Part shown: in pieces, positions 27,066-34,302 of the stretch
Layout of the letters: each line of letters opens with the position of its first letter
Position numbering within the stretch: position 1 is the first letter of the stretch
Assembly (NCBI GenBank): GCA_050950645.1
Contig: JBMNHZ010000001.1
Coordinates: forward strand, 296,895-360,894
From: BRH-c25 sp012519325
Lineage (GTDB): Bacteria; Bacillota; Clostridia; Lutisporales; Lutisporaceae
Direction of reading: 5' to 3'
DNA length: 64,000 nucleotides
Notes under the pieces: generated by a model
What the model was told of the DNA's origin: nothing
The model's input: only the letters and a program-made list of their open reading frames with translations
Databases searched by the model: none
Program-made: the position numbers and the translations under genes

Positions 27066-27674
27066 GTGCAACTGCTCAACAATGGTGAATTGACAAGCGT
27101 GAAGCTCTCAATTATAAATAACCTGGAAAAGACACTGAAAATTGTATATGAGCATCAGTATAGGAATATATTGTCAAAAATAGTGAACAATAAGAAAAGG
27201 TTCATAAAGAAACGCCTGCCATTGGATGCTTCAGAGGATATATACAGGTACAACTCACTGGCAGTCGGGCTTGCCAACTATCTGATCAACCTTTTTGATG
27301 TCTTTGGCGAAAGTGCCGTATTAAATGCAAAGAAAACCTTTGAGGAAAATGGGTCAAAATGGGGAAAGAAGCTGCGGAAAAAGCTTCTGATAAACTCAGA
27401 CACAAACAATATATACTATATTATTAATGCTCTCTATATTAATGTCCCCGAGATAGACTATACTGAAATGGCTGATGACGGCCTGCTATGGCACTTCAAG
27501 AAACAAAAATTCCATCCCGCTTTTTATAACATAAAATCAGCCTGGCTGAATTCCTTCGTGAAGTCTTTTACCCCACAGCACATCTGCATTTTTGAAAAGA
27601 AAAGTGAGGATGATGGGGAAATTATTATGAATATTGTGCTAAGAAAAAATAAGAACGGCACGGCCGCAAACTAA
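27066..27674 (+). CDS. Hypothetical protein
   Basis: I do not recognise this 202-residue protein. It has no signal peptide or membrane segment, is rich in Lys and Asn, and has aromatic-rich segments (DDGLLWHFKKQKFHPAFYN, about 144-162). The GTG at 27066 is chosen because GGAGGTG lies 7 nt upstream; the GTG at 27051 overlaps that site. It is one of the few plus-strand genes here, divergent from the SDH protease gene, and it ends in a terminator overlapping its stop. Confidence 0.75.
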   Translation: MQLLNNGELTSVKLSIINNLEKTLKIVYEHQYRNILSKIVNNKKRFIKKRLPLDASEDIYRYNSLAVGLANYLINLFDVFGESAVLNAKKTFEENGSKWGKKLRKKLLINSDTNNIYYIINALYINVPEIDYTEMADDGLLWHFKKQKFHPAFYNIKSAWLNSFVKSFTPQHICIFEKKSEDDGEIIMNIVLRKNKNGTAAN

Positions 27675-27690
27675 CGGCTGTGCCTTTTTT
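27657..27690 (+). terminator. Intrinsic terminator after the 27066 gene
   Basis: GGCACGGCCG / CGGCTGTGCC is followed by TTTTTT. The stem overlaps the TAA stop. It lies between convergent genes, with deoC on the other side. Confidence 0.88.
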
Positions 27691-27707
27691 CATCTCTAAT
27701 GAAGCAT

Positions 27708-28367
27708 TTACTCCAACTCGTTTACTATGCTGACGGAAGCGCTGGCTCCTATTCTGGTCGCTCCGGCTTCAATCATCTTCAGTGCGCTTTCCAGATTTCT
27801 TATACCCCCTGAGGCCTTAACTCCCATATTGGGTCCTATGGCCCTTCTCATCAGTTTTACATCCTCAACTGTTGCGCCGGCTTTGGAAAAGCCTGTAGAA
27901 GTCTTTACAAAATCAGCACCTGCCTCCATGGAAAGTTGGCATGCTGTAACCTTTTCTTCATCAGTAAGAAGACAGGTTTCGATTATTACCTTCAGCAGAG
28001 CCTTCCCTTTGCATACATCCGCTACTGCCTTAATATCCTCTCTTACCGCATCAAGCTTACCTGATTTCAGCGCTCCGATATTAATGACCATATCTATTTC
28101 AGCTGCTCCGTCTTTAATCGCCTGTGCCGCTTCAAAAGCTTTGGTCTCTTTTGTTGTTGCTCCCAGAGGGAAGCCTGCAACTGTGCAAACCCTTACTTCC
28201 GTCCCCTGAAGGAATGAATAAGCCAGTTTTACAAAAGAAGCATTTACACATACTGATGCAAACTTATGCTCTAAAGCTTCCTTGCACAGCTTAATTATAT
28301 CACTTTCTTTTGCATCAGGCTTCAACAGTGTATGGTCTATATGACTGGCTAATTCATACTTGTTCAT
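27708..28367 (-). CDS. deoC: Deoxyribose-phosphate aldolase
   Basis: Cleaves 2-deoxyribose 5-phosphate to glyceraldehyde 3-phosphate and acetaldehyde. The 219-residue TIM barrel has HIDHTLLKPDA at the start, VCTVAGFPLG, the catalytic lysine in LLKVIIETCLL and the second lysine in GADFVKTSTGFS, then VKASGGIRN. GGAGG precedes the ATG. It lies next to pduL, which could convert acetyl-CoA formed from the acetaldehyde; that pathway link is inferred. Confidence 0.96.
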   Translation of the reverse strand: MNKYELASHIDHTLLKPDAKESDIIKLCKEALEHKFASVCVNASFVKLAYSFLQGTEVRVCTVAGFPLGATTKETKAFEAAQAIKDGAAEIDMVINIGALKSGKLDAVREDIKAVADVCKGKALLKVIIETCLLTDEEKVTACQLSMEAGADFVKTSTGFSKAGATVEDVKLMRRAIGPNMGVKASGGIRNLESALKMIEAGATRIGASASVSIVNELE

Positions 28368-28394
28368 ATGTTATTCCTCCATCATGTGCTTAGA

Positions 28395-28967
28395 TTAACG
28401 TATTATCTCTCCCAGCACACCATTCTTTATTCCAGCCGCATTTCCTTCTTCTATATCAATATGCATATCCATAGCATAGGTAAGATGAACCCTAACTATG
28501 ACATTTTCCAACACTAATGCCCTTTCATCCCCTATTCTGACTTTCACAACATCCTTATCCTTAAGGCCGAACCTCTCGCTGTCGCTTGTATGCAAATGTA
28601 TATGTCTTGCGGCTACTATGACTCCCTCTTTTAACTCAACTTTACCCTTAGGTCCGACAACAGTACAGCCCGGTGTACCCTGAATATTTCCTGAAGCCCT
28701 TACCATACCTTCCACTCCCATGGTCCTTGCATCATACATAGAAATCTCCACCTGGGTATTAGGTCTTACAGGTCCCAGTATTCTAACATCTTTAAGGGTT
28801 GATTTCGGGCCTACTATATCTACTCTTTCGTCACATGCGAACTGTCCTGGCTGCGAAAGGTCCTTTATATTCGTAAGCTCATGGCCTTCCCCGAATAGTA
28901 TTTCAAGATGCTCCTTTGAAACATGGATATGTCTGTTTGACATGTTGACCGGTATAAATTTTTCCAT
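28395..28967 (-). CDS. pduL: Phosphate propanoyltransferase (PduL-type phosphotransacylase)
   Basis: Interconverts acyl-CoA and acyl phosphate. The 190-residue protein has two PduL beta-barrel halves with metal-binding histidine motifs: VNMSNRHIHVSKEHLEIL at the N-terminus and VIVAARHIHLHTSDSERFG in the second half. The ATG at 28967, with GGGAGG 7 nt upstream, is preferred over the frame start at 28982. No microcompartment shell genes are nearby, so it probably works free in the cytosol. It lies between scfB and deoC on the same strand. Confidence 0.93.
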   Translation of the reverse strand: MEKFIPVNMSNRHIHVSKEHLEILFGEGHELTNIKDLSQPGQFACDERVDIVGPKSTLKDVRILGPVRPNTQVEISMYDARTMGVEGMVRASGNIQGTPGCTVVGPKGKVELKEGVIVAARHIHLHTSDSERFGLKDKDVVKVRIGDERALVLENVIVRVHLTYAMDMHIDIEEGNAAGIKNGVLGEIIR

Positions 28968-28989
28968 TATAATTCCTCCCATCTATTAA

Positions 28990-30342
28990 TTATTTATTTA
29001 TCTTTTCATATACCTTTATCATTATAGCACACTCTATTCTTTTCTTCTGCAGTTTGCATTCAAGATCATAAGGCTCCTTAAGGTCATTGTTGAAAGCAGC
29101 TGCATTTGCCTGGCATCCTCCGCTGCAATAAAACCTTGCCCAGCATTCCCGGCATTTATTCTTATGATAAACGGTGTTTTCAGAAAACTCCTTTTGAAGC
29201 TTTGTGTTTATAATACCCTTCCAAACATTCCCTAAAAGGTACTCTTTCCTCCCGACAAACTGATGGCAGGGATATAATTCTCCATCCGGGGTAACTGCAA
29301 AATATTCCACCCCTGAACCGCAGGAAGATACCCTCTTGTAAACGCAAGGGCCTCCGTCCAGATCCATGAGAAAGTGATAATACCTGAAGCCTTTTCCTCT
29401 TTCATAATAATCTATATACTTGTCTGCAAGCTTATCATATTCCTTATAAATTCTTGGAAGGTGCTCCTCCCTTAGAGCATAGCCCTTTCCTGGTTCTGCA
29501 GCCACAGGCTCTATGGAGATTTCTTTAAAGCCCTCATCGGCCAAATGCAGCACATCACTGCAGAAATCCAGGTTGTTTGAAGTAAAGGTTCCTCTGATAT
29601 AATAGCTCTTATCGCCCCTGGATGCAACAAAACTTTTCAGCCTTGGCATAATGTCATCATAGGTGCCTGAGCCGTCGGTAAACTTTCTCATCCGGTCGTT
29701 TATCTTCTTTCTTCCGTCTATGCTCAATACTATATTATCCATATATTCATTTGTAAATTCTGCTTTTTCCTTGTCAAGCAGTGTTCCATTAGTAGTAATC
29801 GTAAAGCCTATCCTTTTGTTATAATCCTTTTCCTTTTCTCTTGCAAAAAGAACAGTCTCCTTTACTACATCAAAATTCATAAGCGGCTCTCCGCCAAAGA
29901 AATCCACTTCCAATCTTTTTCTTTTCCCTGAGCTTTCAAGCAAGAATTCAATGGCTCTTGAAGCCACTGAAAAAGGCATCAGCTTGCGCTCCTCCCTGTA
30001 GTCCCCGGTATGCGCAAAACAATAGCCGCACCTCATATTGCAGTCATGGGCTACGTTCAGGCAAAGAGCCTTAGTATGGAATTCTCTTTTTTCGTTAAGG
30101 ACTTTGTCCATATAGGCATCGTCAGAATATAAAAGTCCTTGGCTTTCAAGCTCCTTTAATTCGCTCCATGCCTCTCTTATATTGTGTTCCTGATGCTTGT
30201 CCTTAAGTATTTCTATAATATTATCAACGCTGTCTGAGTAGTGGTCCAAAATATCCCAAGCCAGCTGATCAACGGCATGCACCGCCCCGCTGTTAACATC
30301 CATAACAATTTTTAAGCCATTTTGTTCATATTTATGAAGCAT
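28990..30342 (-). CDS. scfB: Thioether cross-link-forming SCIFF peptide maturase (radical SAM/SPASM)
   Basis: A 450-residue radical SAM enzyme that installs a Cys-Thr thioether in the six-cysteine SCIFF peptide. The N-terminal peptide-recognition region opens YEQNGLKIVMDVNSGAVHAVD. The SAM cluster is CNMRCGYC in AHDCNMRCGYCFAHTGD (about 106-113), with FFGGEPLMNFDVV after it. The C-terminal SPASM cysteines include YPCHQFVG, CRECWARFYCSGGC and the following residues. Members of this family are normally next to a 45-residue SCIFF gene; none is visible here within the adjacent intergenic space. GGGGG precedes the ATG. Confidence 0.9.
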   Translation of the reverse strand: MLHKYEQNGLKIVMDVNSGAVHAVDQLAWDILDHYSDSVDNIIEILKDKHQEHNIREAWSELKELESQGLLYSDDAYMDKVLNEKREFHTKALCLNVAHDCNMRCGYCFAHTGDYREERKLMPFSVASRAIEFLLESSGKRKRLEVDFFGGEPLMNFDVVKETVLFAREKEKDYNKRIGFTITTNGTLLDKEKAEFTNEYMDNIVLSIDGRKKINDRMRKFTDGSGTYDDIMPRLKSFVASRGDKSYYIRGTFTSNNLDFCSDVLHLADEGFKEISIEPVAAEPGKGYALREEHLPRIYKEYDKLADKYIDYYERGKGFRYYHFLMDLDGGPCVYKRVSSCGSGVEYFAVTPDGELYPCHQFVGRKEYLLGNVWKGIINTKLQKEFSENTVYHKNKCRECWARFYCSGGCQANAAAFNNDLKEPYDLECKLQKKRIECAIMIKVYEKINK

Positions 30343-30477
30343 AAGTGACCCCCGGATTTATAAAATAACATGCAAAACAATTGATTTTATGTATGTCTTT
30401 GAATATTCTATAATAATTTATATGTTGTGTCAATCAAGCCGCAGCAAAAGTTAATGCCGTCCAAAGGGCGGCAGATG

Positions 30478-30669
30478 CTAATGCAAACTCCTGTTCAAAT
30501 CGCTTACCAGCTCTTCCGCATCTATCCGATATCTGAGAGCAGCCTGCTCTACGGTCATATACAGAGCTCCGCCTCATCCGAAGCACTTGATTCCACGATT
30601 CTTGAACACTGTCTCAAGATGCGGATACTTATAAAGTATATCATCTATGACCATATTCTTATTAAGCAT
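30478..30669 (-). CDS. DUF1858-family redox protein with in-frame TGA at the CxxC position (candidate selenoprotein)
   Basis: This gene is missed if TGA is read only as stop. The ATG at 30669 has AAAGGGGTG 6 nt upstream. Codons 1-31 read MLNKNMVIDDILYKYP then HLETVFKNRGIKCFG. Codon 32 is TGA (30576-30574). The frame then continues GGALYMTVEQAALRY and RIDAEELVSDLNRSLH to a TAG, 63 codons in all. The whole matches the DUF1858 hybrid-cluster-protein-associated redox-disulfide domain, whose motif is C-x-G-C. The TGA replaces the second cysteine, giving CxxU, the classic selenoprotein pattern. A hairpin with a GGC loop lies 30 nt after the TGA. The alternative is a nonsense mutation in a cysteine codon. 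The gene lies downstream of a thioredoxin-reductase-like gene. Confidence 0.72.
30536..30550 (-). promoter_or_regulatory. Candidate bacterial SECIS hairpin
   Basis: On the minus strand, AGAGCA-GGC-TGCTCT forms a 6-bp stem with a 3-nt loop. The loop begins 30 nt after the TGA and has G in its first two positions. This fits the general bacterial SECIS description (small apical loop with an early G, about 16-37 nt from the UGA). The same bases encode EQAAL, conserved in the protein family, so the hairpin could be coincidental. Confidence 0.45.
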
Positions 30670-30731
30670 TTTTTCACCCCTTTTTATTATACATCTTTTC
30701 GCTTCATTATATGTAGCATTTGATGTTTTAT

Positions 30732-30748
30732 ATACCTATACGGGGTAT
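30732..30748. promoter_or_regulatory. ATACC-N7-GGTAT operator-like palindrome before the DUF1858 gene
   Basis: ATACCTATACGGGGTAT has 5-bp inverted arms and G/C-rich inner flanks, resembling operators of the CsoR/CstR family (ATACC...GGGGTAT). On the minus strand a candidate promoter, TTGTTA-17 bp-TATAGG, overlaps it, pointing towards the DUF1858 gene about 65 bp away. No CsoR-type regulator is encoded in the window. Both promoter and operator are inferred. Confidence 0.4.
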
Positions 30749-30795
30749 CTGATATTATAACAAGATTTCAATGAGGTGGGACATATGCAGCCTCG

Positions 30796-31644
30796 CTATT
30801 TTTCAAGATATTTAACTGCGCTCATTGATGCCACATTCCCTTCCCCTACGGCTTTCGCAATCTGATAAGGCTTCCCGGTACAATCTCCGCAGGCGAAGAC
30901 GCCTCTGATACTTGATGCCATATTCCTATCTACCTTTATGGAACCCTCATAAAGCTCCAACCCTTCTATAAGCTGGTTTACAGGAATTACATCCCTTATG
31001 ATGAATACCGCATCAACCTTCAGTTCCCTTTTATCTGTAGTCAGGCCGTTGACTTTATTTCCGTCCCCCCGGATTTCCGTAACCTTTTCCTTCAACAGCT
31101 TAATCCCATCCTTGAGCTTTGGCTCCCTTTGATAGGCAGGTATATAGAATACCTCGGAACAAATCTCAGAGAGAAAATTAGCTTCCTCTTCCCCCTCCGG
31201 ATTCTCTGAAATTATAGCTATGGACTTGTTCCTGTACAGCGGGCCGTCACAGGTGGCACAATAGCCAATTCCCCTTCCCAGATACTCTTTTTCTCCCTCA
31301 AAGTACTTTGCTTTTTCATGCCCTGTTGCAATAATCACTGACTGTGCTTCATAAAATTCATTTCCTGCATTTATTGAGAAATAATCTCCCATGTCAAGTA
31401 TGTTATATGCTTTTTCTTTTTTTATTTCTACTCCCATTGAAATTGCATGGTCTCGGAAGTTCTTAACAAGTTCTGTTCCGCTTATGCCTTTGAAGCCAAG
31501 ATAATTGTCTATCTGAGGTGCTTTCATTAAGCCTGTGACATTTTCGCTGCCCCCCAGAAATACAAAACTCTTGTTTCTGATTTTCAGATTCAATGCGGCG
31601 GAAAGCCCGGCAGGACCGCCTCCGATAATAGCAACATCCATCAT
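30796..31644 (-). CDS. Thioredoxin-reductase-like flavoprotein lacking the NADPH motif (FFTR-like)
   Basis: A 282-residue FAD protein of the thioredoxin reductase fold: an N-terminal FAD loop IIGGGPAGLSAALN (about 6-19), the redox disulfide CATC at 129-132 in GYCATCDGPLYRN, and a C-terminal GVFACGDCTGKPYQIAKAVGEG. The NADPH domain is unusual. Where GGGDSA would be expected it reads IISENPEGEEEANFL, and the HRR motif is missing. Clostridial ferredoxin-dependent thioredoxin reductases (FFTR) share this loss, so the electron donor is probably not NADPH. The gene lies upstream of the CxxU DUF1858 gene on the same strand, which may be its substrate. Confidence 0.82.
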   Translation of the reverse strand: MMDVAIIGGGPAGLSAALNLKIRNKSFVFLGGSENVTGLMKAPQIDNYLGFKGISGTELVKNFRDHAISMGVEIKKEKAYNILDMGDYFSINAGNEFYEAQSVIIATGHEKAKYFEGEKEYLGRGIGYCATCDGPLYRNKSIAIISENPEGEEEANFLSEICSEVFYIPAYQREPKLKDGIKLLKEKVTEIRGDGNKVNGLTTDKRELKVDAVFIIRDVIPVNQLIEGLELYEGSIKVDRNMASSIRGVFACGDCTGKPYQIAKAVGEGNVASMSAVKYLEK

Positions 31645-31661
31645 ATTTCATCATTCCTTCT

Positions 31662-32657
31662 TTAGAAATTTATTAACCTTTTCCCATTTGTAATGAGCAT
31701 AATTTCAATAATCATCATTCCGATAAATATCAGGAGACATATTAATAAAGGCCAGGATAGTCTAATGTTTTTTAATAGACACATAAAGCTTTCATCGGAC
31801 TTACGAAAAGCTGCTTCAGGATGCCTGTCGCTTATTGCCTTCAGGCATAATACCATAATCGTGCCTGCAAAAGGCAGCAAAAGCCCGAAAAAAACCGAAG
31901 CGCCTACTAATGATTGTGTAGTTACACCCCCCTGAAGCTGCTCAGCACTAATACTCCTATAAAAGGGCAGGCTCATTATTACATAGCCCCAGGTAACTGA
32001 AACCCCATTGTTTATAAAATGGCCAAGCATCCCTGCATAAATCGAATTTGTCTTATATACCACAAAACCCAGAAATATTCCGAGAAAAAACGGTGCCGCC
32101 ATATTCTGAATATTAAGATGCAGCATTGAAAAAAGCAGTGCCGTTATTATTATGCCCGGCCACATACCTAATTTTTCATAGGATCTTAGTATGAAACCCC
32201 GGAACAATATCTCCTCGCATATACCTGCAGAGCCTGCAATTAAAAAAAGCAGCAGTAAATATTCTTTCAGATTTTTAGCAAAAGGTATATCAGGTACAAT
32301 AAGATCTCCCATCATACTTATAAAAATTTCTGCAACCAGATTAATGAATACCGCCACAAAATATGCGGAAACAGCAGCAACAATCACAAGCAGTGCGTCA
32401 ATGAAACTCAAACTGTTAAACCTCAGCTCTTTTTTTACTGAAGCGCCGTTACTCTTTGTAAATATAATTGCCGGCAGGGCGATAAGCAGAAATTCCGTTA
32501 TAAGTATTCCTGAAGTAAAGTCCCTCTGCTGCGCAATATATCCTACTGTCACAAACAGTATCATTACTGTCATATATAAAGTATTGCCGTTGAAAAAAGA
32601 CAACCTACCTGAGTTTTGCGGCTCCAATACGAAATCCTCCTGTAATCTCTTTCCCAA
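31662..32657 (-). CDS. CPBP family intramembrane metalloprotease
   Basis: A polytopic protein of 331 residues and about eight membrane segments with the CPBP (CAAX/bacteriocin-processing, Abi) motifs: the EExxxR motif in GICEEILFRGFILRS, LFSMLHLN in the next helix, and YAGMLGHFINNG. The substrate is unknown. The start is TTG at 32657, 3 bp after the GerMN gene stop, so coupling is likely. It lies 17 bp upstream of the TrxR-like gene on the same strand. Confidence 0.87.
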   Translation of the reverse strand: MGKRLQEDFVLEPQNSGRLSFFNGNTLYMTVMILFVTVGYIAQQRDFTSGILITEFLLIALPAIIFTKSNGASVKKELRFNSLSFIDALLVIVAAVSAYFVAVFINLVAEIFISMMGDLIVPDIPFAKNLKEYLLLLFLIAGSAGICEEILFRGFILRSYEKLGMWPGIIITALLFSMLHLNIQNMAAPFFLGIFLGFVVYKTNSIYAGMLGHFINNGVSVTWGYVIMSLPFYRSISAEQLQGGVTTQSLVGASVFFGLLLPFAGTIMVLCLKAISDRHPEAAFRKSDESFMCLLKNIRLSWPLLICLLIFIGMMIIEIMLITNGKRLINF

Positions 32658-32660
32658 TGC

Positions 32661-33569
32661 TTATTGCCTGTATATCATGCTTTCATCTCTTGTCAAAGGC
32701 TCTTCCACCACCATATGCTCTATGCTCATAGGACCTCCGTCCACCGTTGGCATTACCCTATTGATATTTTCAAACTCCGTCAATGAGTTTACTATAGAGT
32801 TAATGGTCATGCTTTCCCCTGCTGCTCCTCCCCAGTGATTAATATGCATTTCCTGTGAAAAGTCAACCTTCAGCAAATCCCCTTCCACCTCAGTATACTC
32901 AACCGCTACCCCTTCCGGTATCGTCCTGTATAGGTTTTCGGTATTTGGCCCCTTAATAAGCTCTTCAAGCACTATCCTGAAAAATTCTGCATCACTAATT
33001 TCTTTGCTCACAAAAACAGTTCTTTTTTCAGGAACCACATACATCGCCTGAGAATCCGCAAAATAGAGTGTAATCTCCTTTTCAACCATGTCTCCGATGC
33101 TAAAATCAATGAACTCCATAAATCCATAAGGCTCACCGCTGGGAGCAATCAGTTCCTGTCCTTCAACAAGTATTTTCACCTTCTTAAGCTCACTAAACTG
33201 CAGCATTGTATCCACTACGGAAGATACCACTGCCGCTTCATGCATGCTTCCAGAAAAAGCGCTGAACTCCTTTGAAAAATTGACTGTCAGATTTTCTCCC
33301 TCCACCTCGATGCCCAGCACCTTTGTATCCTTGCTTATGCCTGTTTCAAATTTGCTGCTGTCGGAAGGTCCCTTCAGCAGTTCCTCAAGGGTATTTGCAT
33401 ATTTGCTTTTTGCATCCTTATATTTAATCTCCCTATTTTCCGTATCCAAGCCGGCATTACCCTTTAAAGGATAATACAGCTTGACACTCTCAGCTTCTGT
33501 TCTCGACATCAAAAAACAACCTGAGGTAAATAGCATAATAAAAGCAAGCAATAGACATAATCTTTTCAT
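32661..33569 (-). CDS. GerMN domain lipoprotein
   Basis: A 302-residue lipoprotein with signal peptide MKRLCLLLAFIMLFTSGC, the cysteine being Cys18 of a TSGC lipobox. Two GerMN domains follow at about 35-160 and 165-290, each with the pattern yield-ELLKGP (TLEELLKGPSDSS, LEELIKGPNTEN), then VNFSKEF or VDFSQEM and INSIVNSLTEF. GerM in Bacillus is needed for sporulation and germination; here the role is inferred. GGAGG precedes the ATG. It heads a run with the CPBP and TrxR-like genes. Confidence 0.9.
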   Translation of the reverse strand: MKRLCLLLAFIMLFTSGCFLMSRTEAESVKLYYPLKGNAGLDTENREIKYKDAKSKYANTLEELLKGPSDSSKFETGISKDTKVLGIEVEGENLTVNFSKEFSAFSGSMHEAAVVSSVVDTMLQFSELKKVKILVEGQELIAPSGEPYGFMEFIDFSIGDMVEKEITLYFADSQAMYVVPEKRTVFVSKEISDAEFFRIVLEELIKGPNTENLYRTIPEGVAVEYTEVEGDLLKVDFSQEMHINHWGGAAGESMTINSIVNSLTEFENINRVMPTVDGGPMSIEHMVVEEPLTRDESMIYRQ

Positions 33570-33589
33570 TGTAAAACCTCCATGTTAAT

Positions 33590-34285
33590 TTAATGAGACC
33601 TGGCAAATTTAAGCACCATCAAGCTGCAAACCAGTATGACAACCATTTCCGCAATGTACAGGTATGATATGCTAAAAGCCATATCAGTGAAGAAATCCTG
33701 GGGAAAAATATTTATCAGCCTGTCTGTAGCCGGATTTAACAGCCACAGGTCATTAGAAAAAAATATCTCATGAAATATCGTAAAATACCTGTAAAAATCA
33801 ATTTTCATCAGCACTATGAGCACAATAACCGGTACAATACCTGCCGCAAAAATTGCAATGCCGTGGCGGGCAAGCTTTCTCAGCTGATTCTTATTACGCC
33901 CTTTTCTTATCAAGAACAGAATGTATGCTGCAATATATACCAATGAGATATCTCTGAAAATGCGTCCCTTGACAAAAAGCCCCTTGACATCAATCATATG
34001 CAGCTTATCCCTATGGCTGAAGAATTCTTCCTCGCCATGGTTGAATTGAGCTTTAAAATTTAAATCATCCCTTTTATTTTCAAGATATAGTATGAGCTTT
34101 TCAGTTGATTCCATAAGATTATTCATGCTCATGCCTATATGCTCGGGAATACCGTATTTATCATACTCGTACCTGTAGTAATTCCGGTCATAAGCCACCA
34201 GCTGTACATTCGTCAGCAGCATTGCCAGCGGCACCAATACTACAAACAGTGCTGCAAGAATCATATTTACTGTTTTCATATACAT
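33590..34285 (-). CDS. TIGR01906/DUF1461 family integral membrane protein
   Basis: A 231-residue protein with an N-terminal helix, a large external loop (about 30-105), and three further helices. The family block FHEIFFSNDLWLLNPATDRL (about 168-187) and NIFPQDFF are diagnostic. The function is unknown. An in-frame ATG two codons in is an equal start candidate; GGGAG lies before both. Copy B of the 1.3-kb insertion sequence ends 18 bp upstream of the start, leaving the ribosome site but separating the gene from its original upstream region. Confidence 0.85.
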   Translation of the reverse strand: MYMKTVNMILAALFVVLVPLAMLLTNVQLVAYDRNYYRYEYDKYGIPEHIGMSMNNLMESTEKLILYLENKRDDLNFKAQFNHGEEEFFSHRDKLHMIDVKGLFVKGRIFRDISLVYIAAYILFLIRKGRNKNQLRKLARHGIAIFAAGIVPVIVLIVLMKIDFYRYFTIFHEIFFSNDLWLLNPATDRLINIFPQDFFTDMAFSISYLYIAEMVVILVCSLMVLKFARSH

Positions 34286-34302
34286 CTCCCAAACATTTTG
34301 CT

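Noticed and set aside
26883..27071. Minus-strand 62-codon frame
   Set aside because: It reads through the inverted repeat at 26888-26935, giving an artificial repeated peptide; no ribosome site.
30778..30862. Short plus-strand frame starting ATGCAGCC with AGGTGGGA before it
   Set aside because: It lies antisense to the 3' end of the TrxR-like gene, is only about 25 codons long and has no recognisable product.
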